Below, one piece after another: positions 8,313 through 16,367 of a stretch of DNA of 62,594 nt. The position numbers and the translations under genes were made by a program. The notes under the pieces were generated by a model that saw only the letters and a program-made list of their open reading frames with translations, did no database searches and was not told the DNA's origin. This stretch comes from Bacillota bacterium. Lineage in GTDB: Bacteria > Bacillota > Clostridia > Lachnospirales > Lachnospiraceae. The stretch's first letter is position 1; every line of letters starts with the position of its first letter. The stretch covers positions 1 to 62,594 of the forward strand of contig JAEWAK010000018.1 of the NCBI GenBank assembly GCA_023391695.1. Direction: 5' to 3'.

Positions 8313-8536
8313 CCATTTCTTGCTCATGAAATGAAACGAAGCTGTAAAGCTTCTGGTGTAAGAAAATACGAATCCATGACGTAAGGCACTCGCACGCTTC
8401 TCTTTTAATCAACGATGCTCTTGTTATCGCTGACAGACTTGGACATGAGAAAGTATCCACAACGCTGAACACTTACTCGCATATGTTTCCATACAAACAG
8501 CAGGAACTGGTTGATAATCTTCAAAATCTTGGTTGA
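8313..8536 (+). pseudogene. C-terminal fragment of a tyrosine recombinase (integrase)
   Basis: Readable from about 8313 to a TGA at 8534-8536. It shows IHDVRHSHASLLI (the H-x-x-R box), RLGHEKVSTTLNTYSHMF (second His and the nucleophile Tyr) and a tail ending QNLG. The N-terminal arm-binding and core domains are missing and an in-frame stop precedes it at 8310. It is the only integrase trace in the two tandem islands, 340 bp from the inner attachment core. Confidence 0.8.
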
Positions 8537-8822
8537 AAGGCAATTCCAATACCACTTTCTCCAGATGATTTCTTTTCACTGGACATTTTTGAAGATACTA
8601 CGGAAGACACAGCAACGTCTACTTTTGCACCAACACCAATTGGTCCTGTTCCAAAAGAAAAGGCACCTGGAAAAGCAATCCAAATGCCAATTCAAAACAT
8701 CATTTAATATCAATTTTAATATCAGTCAGTGCAATAAAAAATGCGCTGTATTGTCACTAAATTCTGCTATAAGCCACATAAGAACTAAGAAAAAGGATAG
8801 TTGCGGTTAGTAGCAAAGACAA
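8537..8822. other. Non-coding or decayed spacer after the integrase fragment
   Basis: A frame of about 55 codons (8540-8709) rich in Pro and Thr ends in QNII but has no start signal and no recognised family. The sequence from about 8805 resembles 19608-19640 and belongs to the island end. Confidence 0.4.
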
Positions 8823-8829
8823 AAGAAAA

Positions 8830-8867
8830 GTCCAGGAACGCCCTATTTATAAGGCTTTCCAGACTCG
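8830..8867. terminator. Hairpin next to the inner island attachment core
   Basis: Imperfect stem AGTCCAGGAA ... TTCCAGACT with an inner GCC ... GGC helix and T-rich flanks on the minus strand. It occupies the same place relative to the attachment core (8875) as the guaA terminator does at 19643-19681. Confidence 0.55.
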
Positions 8868-8874
8868 TCGCTAC

Positions 8875-8885
8875 TATTCAAACTC
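8875..8885 (-). other. Inner attachment core between the two guaA islands
   Basis: GAGTTTGAATA on the minus strand, identical to the last 11 bases of the guaA coding end at 19690-19700. The 70 bp to its left also resemble the DNA to the left of guaA (AAGGCTTT, TAGTA-CAAA blocks). It would be the left end of the 8875-19700 island and the right end of the older one. Confidence 0.65.
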
Positions 8886-8990
8886 GCAAAGTTCTTTGTA
8901 CTTTTTCATATATCTCGTTCTTTTTTCTATACATATTTGTATAGTATATTCCAGATGTTTTAACCATTCCATATCGTTTAATCACTTTTT

Positions 8991-9009
8991 AGTACCAATC
9001 CAGTACCAA
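8991..9009 (+). repeat. Paired AGTACCAA repeats at the island left end
   Basis: AGTACCAA at 8991-8998 and 9002-9009, starts 11 bp apart, about one helical turn. The same pair with the same 11-bp spacing occurs at 19612-19630 near the other island end. A further copy is at 9165-9172. These look like arm-type integrase binding sites. Confidence 0.6.
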
Positions 9010-9271
9010 GGCATTTTCGCTTCATTCTCATGGTATCCAATGGCTTACAATCCAATTATTTCTAATCATAAAATGATGTGAAAGTGGTTTGCAATTCCAT
9101 TGGTATAATTATAAAATTGATTCACTGAAAAAGCAAATAAAAATTTGTAATGGTACCACTACTTAGTACCAAAAGGAAGATCATTACTCATTTTTGTTCT
9201 GAAGGTTGTGTTCATCCATATAGATTTAAATGTCCCCTTTTCCTTAAACAATTTATCACCCATTCCACAAT

Positions 9272-9577
9272 CTACGCATGATGAACCGTGTAGTAGTGTT
9301 TTCCATCAAGAAAGACATAATTTGCTCCAATACAATAATTATTCATCTGCATCATAAGCCAGTGAGCAGGCAGACGGTATGATGCAAGTAAATCTCCAGG
9401 TCTACATATTTCTTCTTCAAGATCCTCCTCTGTCGGATCAGCATGTAATTTTATCTCTGATTGAAAGCCTATATCCCAATCGTCCAGATTAAACCCATTT
9501 TCCCATAACTCATCTTCAGAAAGCCCTGTTAATTCCATCAATTCCTCTTCTGTATCAAATGCTATTAATTTCACCAT
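9272..9577 (-). CDS. Hypothetical island protein
   Basis: 101 aa from the ATG at 9577, chosen because GAGGAGG lies 9 bases upstream. The product is acidic (EEELMELTGLSEDELWE, DPTEEDLEEEI) and ends in an aromatic segment with several Tyr and His. Not recognised. It is the last gene of a five-gene minus-strand cassette (11698 to 9272) and its ribosome site overlaps the end of the preceding gene. An acidic small protein beside restriction genes might be a DNA mimic, but nothing specific supports that. Confidence 0.7.
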   Translation of the reverse strand: MVKLIAFDTEEELMELTGLSEDELWENGFNLDDWDIGFQSEIKLHADPTEEDLEEEICRPGDLLASYRLPAHWLMMQMNNYCIGANYVFLDGKHYYTVHHA

Positions 9578-9581
9578 TAAT

Positions 9582-10352
9582 TTAAACCTCCTCAAAGTAT
9601 TCTTGTACCAGATAATCATATAGCGCTTCAGGTGAACTCAAATCAATATTACCCTCTGGGCCTGTTATCATACCTGACTTATACTGCTTTCCATATTTTA
9701 ATTCGTAAATGTAATAAGAAATATTTTCGTATTGATCTCTCATTAATTTTTCCAGTAAATTTACAACCAGTGACTCATGGGAAATTTGTAGACCTGCACC
9801 GTTGCAAAAATCACAGTCCACATTATCTCGGCTATTCCTAAATAGTTCATTTACCTTATCAACCAGTTCGCTAGATTCCCTAAGCCTGTCTATGATTCTT
9901 ACAAATTCACTTTTATCTAATGGTACTTCTTCGATGTTAATGCGTCTCACTACTATATCTTGCATGATATTAAAATGAAAAATAGCCATAGTCTCAATTG
10001 GTACAATTACCTTGCCATCTTTACCATGAATTTCTATATCTAAATCACTTACATTTATAATGTAAGCATAGTCTGCTAAACTGTTTTCAAAATTCAGTCC
10101 TTTAGCCCGGCAGTATTTTGTTAGTTTTAACATTTCAATCCCATCTTTTTTAACATACTGAAAATGCTTATTATCAAACCTTACCACAAATCGTTCAAAT
10201 GCATAAACATCTTTAAATCCACCATATTGAAAATGATTCACAATTTCTCTCCCATAACCTTTATCATGGTCAGGATACAAGTCTCCGTTAAATTCGACTG
10301 TTGAATAAATCCTTCGATCGTTATCAATAAATACAATTTTTCCTCTAGTCAT
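9582..10352 (-). CDS. Hypothetical island protein with a Cys pair
   Basis: 256 aa, cytoplasmic in character, no membrane span. It starts MTRGKIVFIDNDRRIYSTVE and has a conserved-looking DCDFCNGAG element near residue 180 that resembles one half of a zinc-binding knuckle. Family not recognised. A ribosome site (AAAGGAG) precedes the ATG at 10352. It sits between two other unknown genes with gaps of less than 20 bp, so it is part of one operon. Confidence 0.75.
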   Translation of the reverse strand: MTRGKIVFIDNDRRIYSTVEFNGDLYPDHDKGYGREIVNHFQYGGFKDVYAFERFVVRFDNKHFQYVKKDGIEMLKLTKYCRAKGLNFENSLADYAYIINVSDLDIEIHGKDGKVIVPIETMAIFHFNIMQDIVVRRINIEEVPLDKSEFVRIIDRLRESSELVDKVNELFRNSRDNVDCDFCNGAGLQISHESLVVNLLEKLMRDQYENISYYIYELKYGKQYKSGMITGPEGNIDLSSPEALYDYLVQEYFEEV

Positions 10353-10370
10353 TTGAGCCCTCTCCTTTCG

Positions 10371-10577
10371 TCAGTTGTTAATATTATCAATATTTGACTC
10401 TCTGATATGCTTATACAGACAATTTTCTTCCTTCACCAGCACATCATACGATGGCTCTTCTGATTGAAAAAATGTTCCATATGCATCAATAATTTCAACT
10501 GTGCCAACTTTTATCTCATCTCCAATTGCGAATTTAACAACTTCTTGGTAAGCATATTTTGGTTTTCCTATCATCAT
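10371..10577 (-). CDS. Conserved hypothetical small protein of mobile elements
   Basis: 68 aa from the first of two adjacent ATG codons at 10577, which has AAAGGAG 7 bases upstream. It reads MMIGKPKYAYQEVVKF then a beta-rich stretch with IIDAYGTFFQSEEPSYDVLV and ENCLYKHI. The pattern (short KPKY start, EPSYD, LYKHI) is seen in small conserved proteins of Firmicute accessory DNA; no function is known to me. It is operonic with its neighbours. Confidence 0.7.
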   Translation of the reverse strand: MMIGKPKYAYQEVVKFAIGDEIKVGTVEIIDAYGTFFQSEEPSYDVLVKEENCLYKHIRESNIDNINN

Positions 10578-10600
10578 AATTCTCCTTTGCATTTTGCCTC

Positions 10601-11287
10601 TCAAATTGCTGCTTTTCCATATTCTTTGTTATAATCTTCCTGTAATTTGTCATATAGTCTTTTTGCTTCTTTATATGATCCAAATCGGTGTGGGATTTTG
10701 GGATAAAGATCTTCTACAATTTGAGCTATGTCCCGAATAATTTTATTTGCTGTAACAAATTCAAAAACCTCACTAATTTTCCAATCATATACCAGCATTG
10801 CGATTGCAGCCGCATCCAATAGCACATCGTAATTTTTCTTTTCCAAATGAATCATCATGCATCTATTGTGGTGCAATTCCTTTCCACATTTACAAACAAT
10901 AGGAGGATAATTACTTAATAACATACCTCCATTGATTACTTTCGTATCGGGTGCTACTTCTAAATTTCTGCATATTTTATTTCTCGCTTTTATTTCAGTA
11001 TACATATCTCTAGAGGCTTTCCCTCTCTCATCCACCTCAGAGCGCTCTATCTCATATGCAGCATTTTCACCGCAACCAATTAGCCCAGGAAAAGCCAAAT
11101 CTCTCATTACCCGTAAAAGCGTTCTTCTAAAACTCGAGTTCTCGATTACTTCCTTATAGCTGCTGCTATTACAGCTTTGATATGTATGCCACTCCAAACA
11201 ATCATATCTGGCGCAGAAAATATCTGTATGCAATTCAAGACTAATCTCGCAAGCTGTCACCTCCGCTGGCTCTAACATTATATGCAT
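10601..11287 (-). CDS. Hypothetical Cys/His-rich island protein
   Basis: 228 aa from the ATG at 11287 (AGGAGG upstream, spacing about 8). It has several Cys (CKCGKELHHNRC near 140-155), suggesting metal binding, and a C-terminal basic helical part (KEAKRLYDKLQEDYNKEYGK). Not recognised. Located between an XRE regulator and three other unknown genes; the cassette has no transposition or conjugation genes, so an accessory or defence role is possible but unproven. Confidence 0.7.
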   Translation of the reverse strand: MHIMLEPAEVTACEISLELHTDIFCARYDCLEWHTYQSCNSSSYKEVIENSSFRRTLLRVMRDLAFPGLIGCGENAAYEIERSEVDERGKASRDMYTEIKARNKICRNLEVAPDTKVINGGMLLSNYPPIVCKCGKELHHNRCMMIHLEKKNYDVLLDAAAIAMLVYDWKISEVFEFVTANKIIRDIAQIVEDLYPKIPHRFGSYKEAKRLYDKLQEDYNKEYGKAAI

Positions 11288-11380
11288 CAAAAAAATCCTC
11301 CTATCTCTCCGGTTATTCCGGGTTTGATAAGAGGATAATATACTCACCGTTATTTTTCATTGGACAAATAGTCCAATGGA

Positions 11381-11698
11381 CTATGCAACTTGATAAAGTT
11401 TGTAATAATATGATATACACCGTTTTGCAGTGGAATCTCTTGAAAGCTCCATAAAACGAACCAATATGTTCTGTTTCTGTGAAACAATCAGCTCATCCAT
11501 ATGAACACCAAGGAGTACACTTAATGCATACATATGATCAAGCGAAGGCAGAATCTTTCCCTTAAACCATCTGTAAATCGGTTGCGGACAAGATAAATGC
11601 AAATATTCCTGAATATACTTAACACTATATCCAGAGCTTCTTGTCATGGTTTCTAATAAAATTCCCGTTTGCTTTATATCGATATTCGGATATTGCAT
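11381..11698 (-). CDS. XRE-type helix-turn-helix regulator
   Basis: 105 aa. The helix-turn-helix spans about residues 24-70 (VKYIQEYLHLSCPQPIYRWF, then LPSLDHMYALSVLLGVHMDE), with the final DELI typical of Cro/CI-like proteins. The C-terminal 30 residues are short and basic. GAAAGGAG precedes the ATG. It heads the five-gene cassette and faces a region rich in inverted repeats, so it may control the cassette. Confidence 0.82.
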   Translation of the reverse strand: MQYPNIDIKQTGILLETMTRSSGYSVKYIQEYLHLSCPQPIYRWFKGKILPSLDHMYALSVLLGVHMDELIVSQKQNILVRFMELSRDSTAKRCISYYYKLYQVA

Positions 11699-11800
11699 AA
11701 GTGGCTCCTTTCTTGTGTTTGTTATTCAATCCTGTTCAAATGAACAAGATACTTCATGACCTCTTGGAGAAGGATTTATCAAATGCTTATTTGTTCGGTC

Positions 11801-11950
11801 AAACTTCGGTCATTAATTTTGACCGAAGTTTTGTATCATTCTCCATATGCTTGAGTCGTTCGCGTTTTCGCTCATTAATTCGCTCATTTGAAGTGAGCGA
11901 ATTACTTTCTTCTGGTTTGCCATAAGCTTATGATACGCAATATCATAAGC
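11801..11950. repeat. Cluster of three different perfect inverted repeats
   Basis: AAACTTCGGTCA/TGACCGAAGTTT (11801-11831, 7-nt loop), TAATTCGCTCA/TGAGCGAATTA (11876-11904, 7-nt loop) and GCTTATGATA/TATCATAAGC (11926-11950, 5-nt loop). They lie between the XRE gene and the end of hsdR. Only the first is followed by a short T run. They may be terminators or protein binding sites. Confidence 0.75.
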
Positions 11951-11957
11951 CTATTTA

Positions 11958-14900
11958 TTATATAAGACCAAAATATTTTTCAAAGAAATCCTTTAACTTT
12001 TCAATAACTTTTGTCTTCTTTTCAGCTCTATTATCAACTTTAGAAAATCTTGAAACTGCGGGGAGAATTTTATCAATATCAATTCCTGTGGTTTTGATGT
12101 CGCCATCTCTAAAAGCATTCGACATAAATTTTTTAGTCTCCTCTGGTTTCAATTTTTCAAGCTCAATAATAACGTCTAAATCTAAGTTTTTTTGTTTTTC
12201 AACAAAATCATTCCAATCATTACTCACATCAGTTTTAACGGTCATTTGTTCAATAAAACCTTCGATAAGCTCCTTCTTGCTTCTGAGGGCAATACTTGAA
12301 TCGATAGCTTTGTTTATGGTAACCAGAACTTCTTTATCCGCACAATTTTTCTCATGATATTCTATAACGAGTTTAAGAATATAATCAATGTTCACTTCAA
12401 CTTGCTTTATGAGTTCCACTTCAAAGATGATGTCTTCATTGATGCGTTCCTTTTCTACCTCATCTTTTTTAGAGTAATCTTGGTACAAGTCAATATATTT
12501 GCTCTGGTAATCTTGGAAATCACGGCTGCTCAATATAGTATCATCAGTAAAATCATCAAAACAAGATAAAATATTTTTAGTCCGTAAAATAGCACTAAAA
12601 AGCCTAATAAAATTTTTATGGTTTTCTTCACCTTCAATGGCATTTCCAACAGGGTATAATTCAATTAACTTTCTAATAAACTCAGAATAACCTTGATGAT
12701 ACTTTCCTTTTTCGTCAGTATAACCGTTCAGATATTCATTGTATGTTTTCAAAATAACCATGCCAGTTGCCTGATTATTGCCAAATAGACTCAGAGCAGC
12801 TTTGGTGTTTTCTTCAAGTGGTCTAAAACAAACAATGTTACCAAATGTTTTTACAGAGTTTAATATTCTATTTGTTCTTGAAAAGGCCTGGATCAATCCG
12901 TGCTGTTGTAAGTTTTTATCAACCCATAAAGTATTAAGGGTAGTGGCATCAAATCCAGTTAAAAACATATTAACAACAATTAACAAATCAATTTCTCTAT
13001 TTTTCATTCTTAAAGAAACATCTTTATAGTAATTTTGGAATTTATCAGCGGATGTATCATATTCAACTTTAAATGCTTTGTTGTAGTCTAGTATAGCCTT
13101 ATCCAAAAAATCTTTAGATGTTGCATCAAGGTTTTCAGTATCAAAGCTTTCATCTTGTAAAACATCGTCAATACTTTCTCCGTCAGGCAATTCCTCATTA
13201 GGGCTAAAACTAAAAATAGTTGCTATTTTTAGCTTTGGATATCCAGTTTCCATTTGCTTTTTAAATTCGTTATAATATGCCATAGCCGCAGGAATTGATG
13301 CAACACAAAAAATAGAGTTAAAGCCATTAACTTTTGTAGATACTTTTTCTTCTTCGACTGTGTTGTTTTTTGACTTTGCCATTTTATCAACGTTAGTTAT
13401 AATTTTATGGTCAAAATACGAGCGATTTTGATTGCGATATGTCTTTTGCTCAAAATGTTCTAAAATATATTTTGTAACCAGTGTAATTCTTTGACTGTCA
13501 AGTAATGCTTCTTCTCTATCGATAGCCCTAACTTGTTTATCAAATATAGAAGATTTTTTGTCAACGGTATCAATATAGTCAATTCTAAATGGTAGTACAT
13601 TGTTATCATTAATTGCATCGACAATAGTATAGGTATGCAATGGCCGCACTTTATTTCCATCTTCATCCGGTTCACCACCAAAAGCTTGTGCAGTTGTTTT
13701 TAAATCAGGGTCTTTGGCGCTTAAACTTGCATTGATAGAAAATATAGGAGTACCTGTAAACCCAAATAAATTATATTTTTTAAATGCCTTAGTTATCGCT
13801 TTATGCATTTTACCAAACTGCGAACGATGACATTCATCAAAAATCATAACAACATGTTTCTGATATATTTCATGGTTTTTATTTTTGGAAACAAATTTAC
13901 CAAGCTTTTGAATTGTAGTGATAATAATACTCACCGTTGGATCTTCAAGCTGTTTTTGAAGCACTTTAGTCGAAGTATTGCTGTTAGCAGCACCTTTTTC
14001 AAACCTGTCATATTCTTTCATTGTTTGGTAGTCAAGATCTTTTCTGTCTACAACAAATAGCACCTTATCAATATGTTTCTGCTTAGATATCATTTGTGCA
14101 GTTTTAAAACTGGTTAAGGTTTTGCCTGAGCCAGTTGTATGCCAAATATAACCGCCTGCATTTTTACCCAGTTTCTTTTGATTTGTAGAAATTTCGATTC
14201 TTTTTAGTATTCTTTCTGTGGCCACTATTTGATAAGGACGCATTACGAGCAATAGGTTTTCAGAAGTAAAAACACAATACTTTGTTAAAATATTTAGTAG
14301 AGTATGTTTTGCAAAGAACGTTTTTGTAAAATCCACAATGTCGGGAATTACAGAATTTTTTGCATCTGCCCAATAGCTTGTAAATTCAAAACTGTTGCTG
14401 GTTTTTTTCTTTTTTGAAGAGTTCTTTTCTTGATTATCTTTTATGTGCCTATCCCTTGTGGTATTTGAATAATACTTTGTATGTGTACCATTTGATATAA
14501 CAAAAAGTTGCACATACTGGAACAAGCCGCTACCTGCCCAAAAACTTTCTCTTTGGTAACGGTTAATTTGGTTAAATGCTTCTCTAATAGCAACGCCTCT
14601 TTTTTTTAGTTCAATATGAACTAAAGGAAGTCCATTCACTAAAATAGTAACATCATAACGGGTTTTATGTGCTCCACCATCTTCACTGTATTGATTAATA
14701 ACTTGCAAGTGATTGTTGTGAATATGATTTTTGTCTATCAGCTTAATATTTTTTGTGTAGCCGTTATCCATAGTAAGCAATTGGATTTCATCTTCTTGAA
14801 TTTTGCGGGTTTTTTCTAAAATGCCATCATTGCCATTAGCAATAACAGAGCTGTAAAAATCATTCCACTCTTTACCAAAAAAAGTGAAGTTATTTAATTT

Positions 14901-15104
14901 TTCAAGTTGCGTCCGTAGGTTGTTGATTAAATCTTGCTCGCTACTTATGGTAACATACTCATAGCCTTGCTCTGCCAATCGATTAATAAAATCCTGCTCC
15001 AGCGCATTTTCGCTTTGAAAATCTGTGCTATTTCTTTCAAGGGGGGCATATTCAGAAACAACGGTTTCTTTATCCAATTCAGCAATAATATTGTAGTTTG
15101 ACAT
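11958..15104 (-). CDS. hsdR: Type I restriction enzyme R subunit (translocase/nuclease)
   Basis: 1048 aa, full length. The N-terminal nuclease has the PD-(D/E)xK-like set D151 ... E165-L-K167 (VHIELKKRG). The SF2 motor follows: Walker A TGSGKT at 324-329, motif II DECH at 423-426 and motif III TGTP at 450-453. The C-terminal 200 residues are helical and should contact the methylase. It cuts unmodified DNA after ATP-driven translocation. The start codon at 15104 abuts the hsdS stop at 15105, so the genes are coupled. Codon use is AT-rich like the rest of the island. Confidence 0.97.
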   Translation of the reverse strand: MSNYNIIAELDKETVVSEYAPLERNSTDFQSENALEQDFINRLAEQGYEYVTISSEQDLINNLRTQLEKLNNFTFFGKEWNDFYSSVIANGNDGILEKTRKIQEDEIQLLTMDNGYTKNIKLIDKNHIHNNHLQVINQYSEDGGAHKTRYDVTILVNGLPLVHIELKKRGVAIREAFNQINRYQRESFWAGSGLFQYVQLFVISNGTHTKYYSNTTRDRHIKDNQEKNSSKKKKTSNSFEFTSYWADAKNSVIPDIVDFTKTFFAKHTLLNILTKYCVFTSENLLLVMRPYQIVATERILKRIEISTNQKKLGKNAGGYIWHTTGSGKTLTSFKTAQMISKQKHIDKVLFVVDRKDLDYQTMKEYDRFEKGAANSNTSTKVLQKQLEDPTVSIIITTIQKLGKFVSKNKNHEIYQKHVVMIFDECHRSQFGKMHKAITKAFKKYNLFGFTGTPIFSINASLSAKDPDLKTTAQAFGGEPDEDGNKVRPLHTYTIVDAINDNNVLPFRIDYIDTVDKKSSIFDKQVRAIDREEALLDSQRITLVTKYILEHFEQKTYRNQNRSYFDHKIITNVDKMAKSKNNTVEEEKVSTKVNGFNSIFCVASIPAAMAYYNEFKKQMETGYPKLKIATIFSFSPNEELPDGESIDDVLQDESFDTENLDATSKDFLDKAILDYNKAFKVEYDTSADKFQNYYKDVSLRMKNREIDLLIVVNMFLTGFDATTLNTLWVDKNLQQHGLIQAFSRTNRILNSVKTFGNIVCFRPLEENTKAALSLFGNNQATGMVILKTYNEYLNGYTDEKGKYHQGYSEFIRKLIELYPVGNAIEGEENHKNFIRLFSAILRTKNILSCFDDFTDDTILSSRDFQDYQSKYIDLYQDYSKKDEVEKERINEDIIFEVELIKQVEVNIDYILKLVIEYHEKNCADKEVLVTINKAIDSSIALRSKKELIEGFIEQMTVKTDVSNDWNDFVEKQKNLDLDVIIELEKLKPEETKKFMSNAFRDGDIKTTGIDIDKILPAVSRFSKVDNRAEKKTKVIEKLKDFFEKYFGLI

Positions 15105-16367
15105 CTATTGATCCTCCTTTTCCTTGAAAGTTAAAAGTTTATTTTGATAGTACTCGTATTGTTCCTCACGAGCCTTAATTTCAGCAGTCAAGCACTCGCT
15201 GATATCATTGCAGAGAGTTTCAAAACGGTCTAGCATTTCAACTATGTGTTGTTGTTCTGGGAGTGACGGCACAGGGATTTTTATTTTTTCAATTACTTCT
15301 CTTTTTTCAATGTTAGTAATCGCTCCACCCGTACTGGAAACAATCAAATTTGTAAAGCATTCAAGAAAATGCTTAATATATTTTACAACAACTTTTGATA
15401 AATCAAGTCGAAGTATTAATAATGCTTGATTTATTACCCCAATTCTATCTTCTGTCGCTATAATTGATATTCTACCTATAGTTCCTGAACAACTTATTAT
15501 AATATCGTCCGGTTTCACTAAAAATCTTTTTAAAGCGTTTGCTCTATCAGTATCAATGTAGTATCTAAAATCTCGTTTATTGTATATTGCATGTTGTTGT
15601 TCATACACCGGAACGCCTTCTGGAATAAAGAATTCTTTTTTTAAGGCAGAACCAAATGGTCCTCTAATATAGCCCTTGGGTTGTAAAATTTCGCCAAGCG
15701 TGTTTTGCTCAATCTCATCTCCAAAAGTCAACAAACTCTTCATATAATGCTGATATTGTTCTTTTCTCGCTGTAAGCTCAGCTGTAAGCTCAGCTGTGAG
15801 CTCAGCTGTGAGCTTCGTGAAATTATCCAAAATTCGGACAATTTCAGCCTGTACTGGTACAGGGGGGAGCGGTATTATAACATTAGCCATAAGTTTCTTG
15901 GAAACATTATAACGAGTAACACCACTGGCTGTTTTACCTATTTGATATCGTAACTTATTTGAACGAAATAAGTGTTTCGAAAAATCTGGTAATATGATTG
16001 ATTTATCATTAAATCTAAAGAAGAAACAAAAGCTATTAAGATACAGTTTTTCATCCGTTTGCACTGTCACAACTGAAGATATTCCGCATTCATCTGGTGT
16101 TTCCGAGGAACCAGTAAATACAATATCTCCATATGCCAATGTGCGTTGATTTTCATTTTCCTCTATTTTGACTCTATCTGATACGTCAATTTGTAATGAC
16201 GGATTTGAGTAGACATTTTTATAAGTAATAAACTTTGCATTCCCATCGAAAAAATCATCCTTTGATTTCCCAGTAATTCCTCCGTAAAACTCACCTAATT
16301 CTCCTAAAGTTCTATACTCCACTCCATCAGGACAATATTCGTTTATTAAAGCATCTAATCTACTCAT
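15105..16367 (-). CDS. hsdS: Type I restriction specificity subunit
   Basis: 420 aa from the ATG at 16367, which overlaps the previous stop (ATGAGTAG) and reads MSRLDALINEYCPDGVEYRT, a standard HsdS start. Two target recognition domains are separated by a central conserved helix containing three TAEL repeats plus TARKEQYQHY; the second helix (LTAEIKAREEQYEYYQNKLL) closes the protein. Each domain reads half of a bipartite site. The TAEL number sets the spacer between the halves in the EcoR124 family. The two recognition domains make target prediction impossible by eye. Confidence 0.96.
   Translation of the reverse strand: MSRLDALINEYCPDGVEYRTLGELGEFYGGITGKSKDDFFDGNAKFITYKNVYSNPSLQIDVSDRVKIEENENQRTLAYGDIVFTGSSETPDECGISSVVTVQTDEKLYLNSFCFFFRFNDKSIILPDFSKHLFRSNKLRYQIGKTASGVTRYNVSKKLMANVIIPLPPVPVQAEIVRILDNFTKLTAELTAELTAELTARKEQYQHYMKSLLTFGDEIEQNTLGEILQPKGYIRGPFGSALKKEFFIPEGVPVYEQQHAIYNKRDFRYYIDTDRANALKRFLVKPDDIIISCSGTIGRISIIATEDRIGVINQALLILRLDLSKVVVKYIKHFLECFTNLIVSSTGGAITNIEKREVIEKIKIPVPSLPEQQHIVEMLDRFETLCNDISECLTAEIKAREEQYEYYQNKLLTFKEKEDQ
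15769..15815 (-). repeat. 12-bp tandem repeat in hsdS encoding TAEL
   Basis: Units 15769-15780, 15781-15792 and 15793-15804 (GCTGTAAGCTCA or GCTGTGAGCTCA on the plus strand) and a partial fourth at 15805-15815. Each adds four residues and keeps the frame. EcoR124I and EcoR124II differ only by two or three such units and recognise sites with different spacing. Confidence 0.9.

Noticed and set aside
8511..8810. 99-residue frame after the integrase as a gene
   Set aside because: It is out of phase with the clear integrase tail at its start and has no ribosome site or family.
15769..15815. Short tandem repeats as a CRISPR array
   Set aside because: Units are 12 bp, contiguous without spacers and in frame with hsdS; they encode TAEL.
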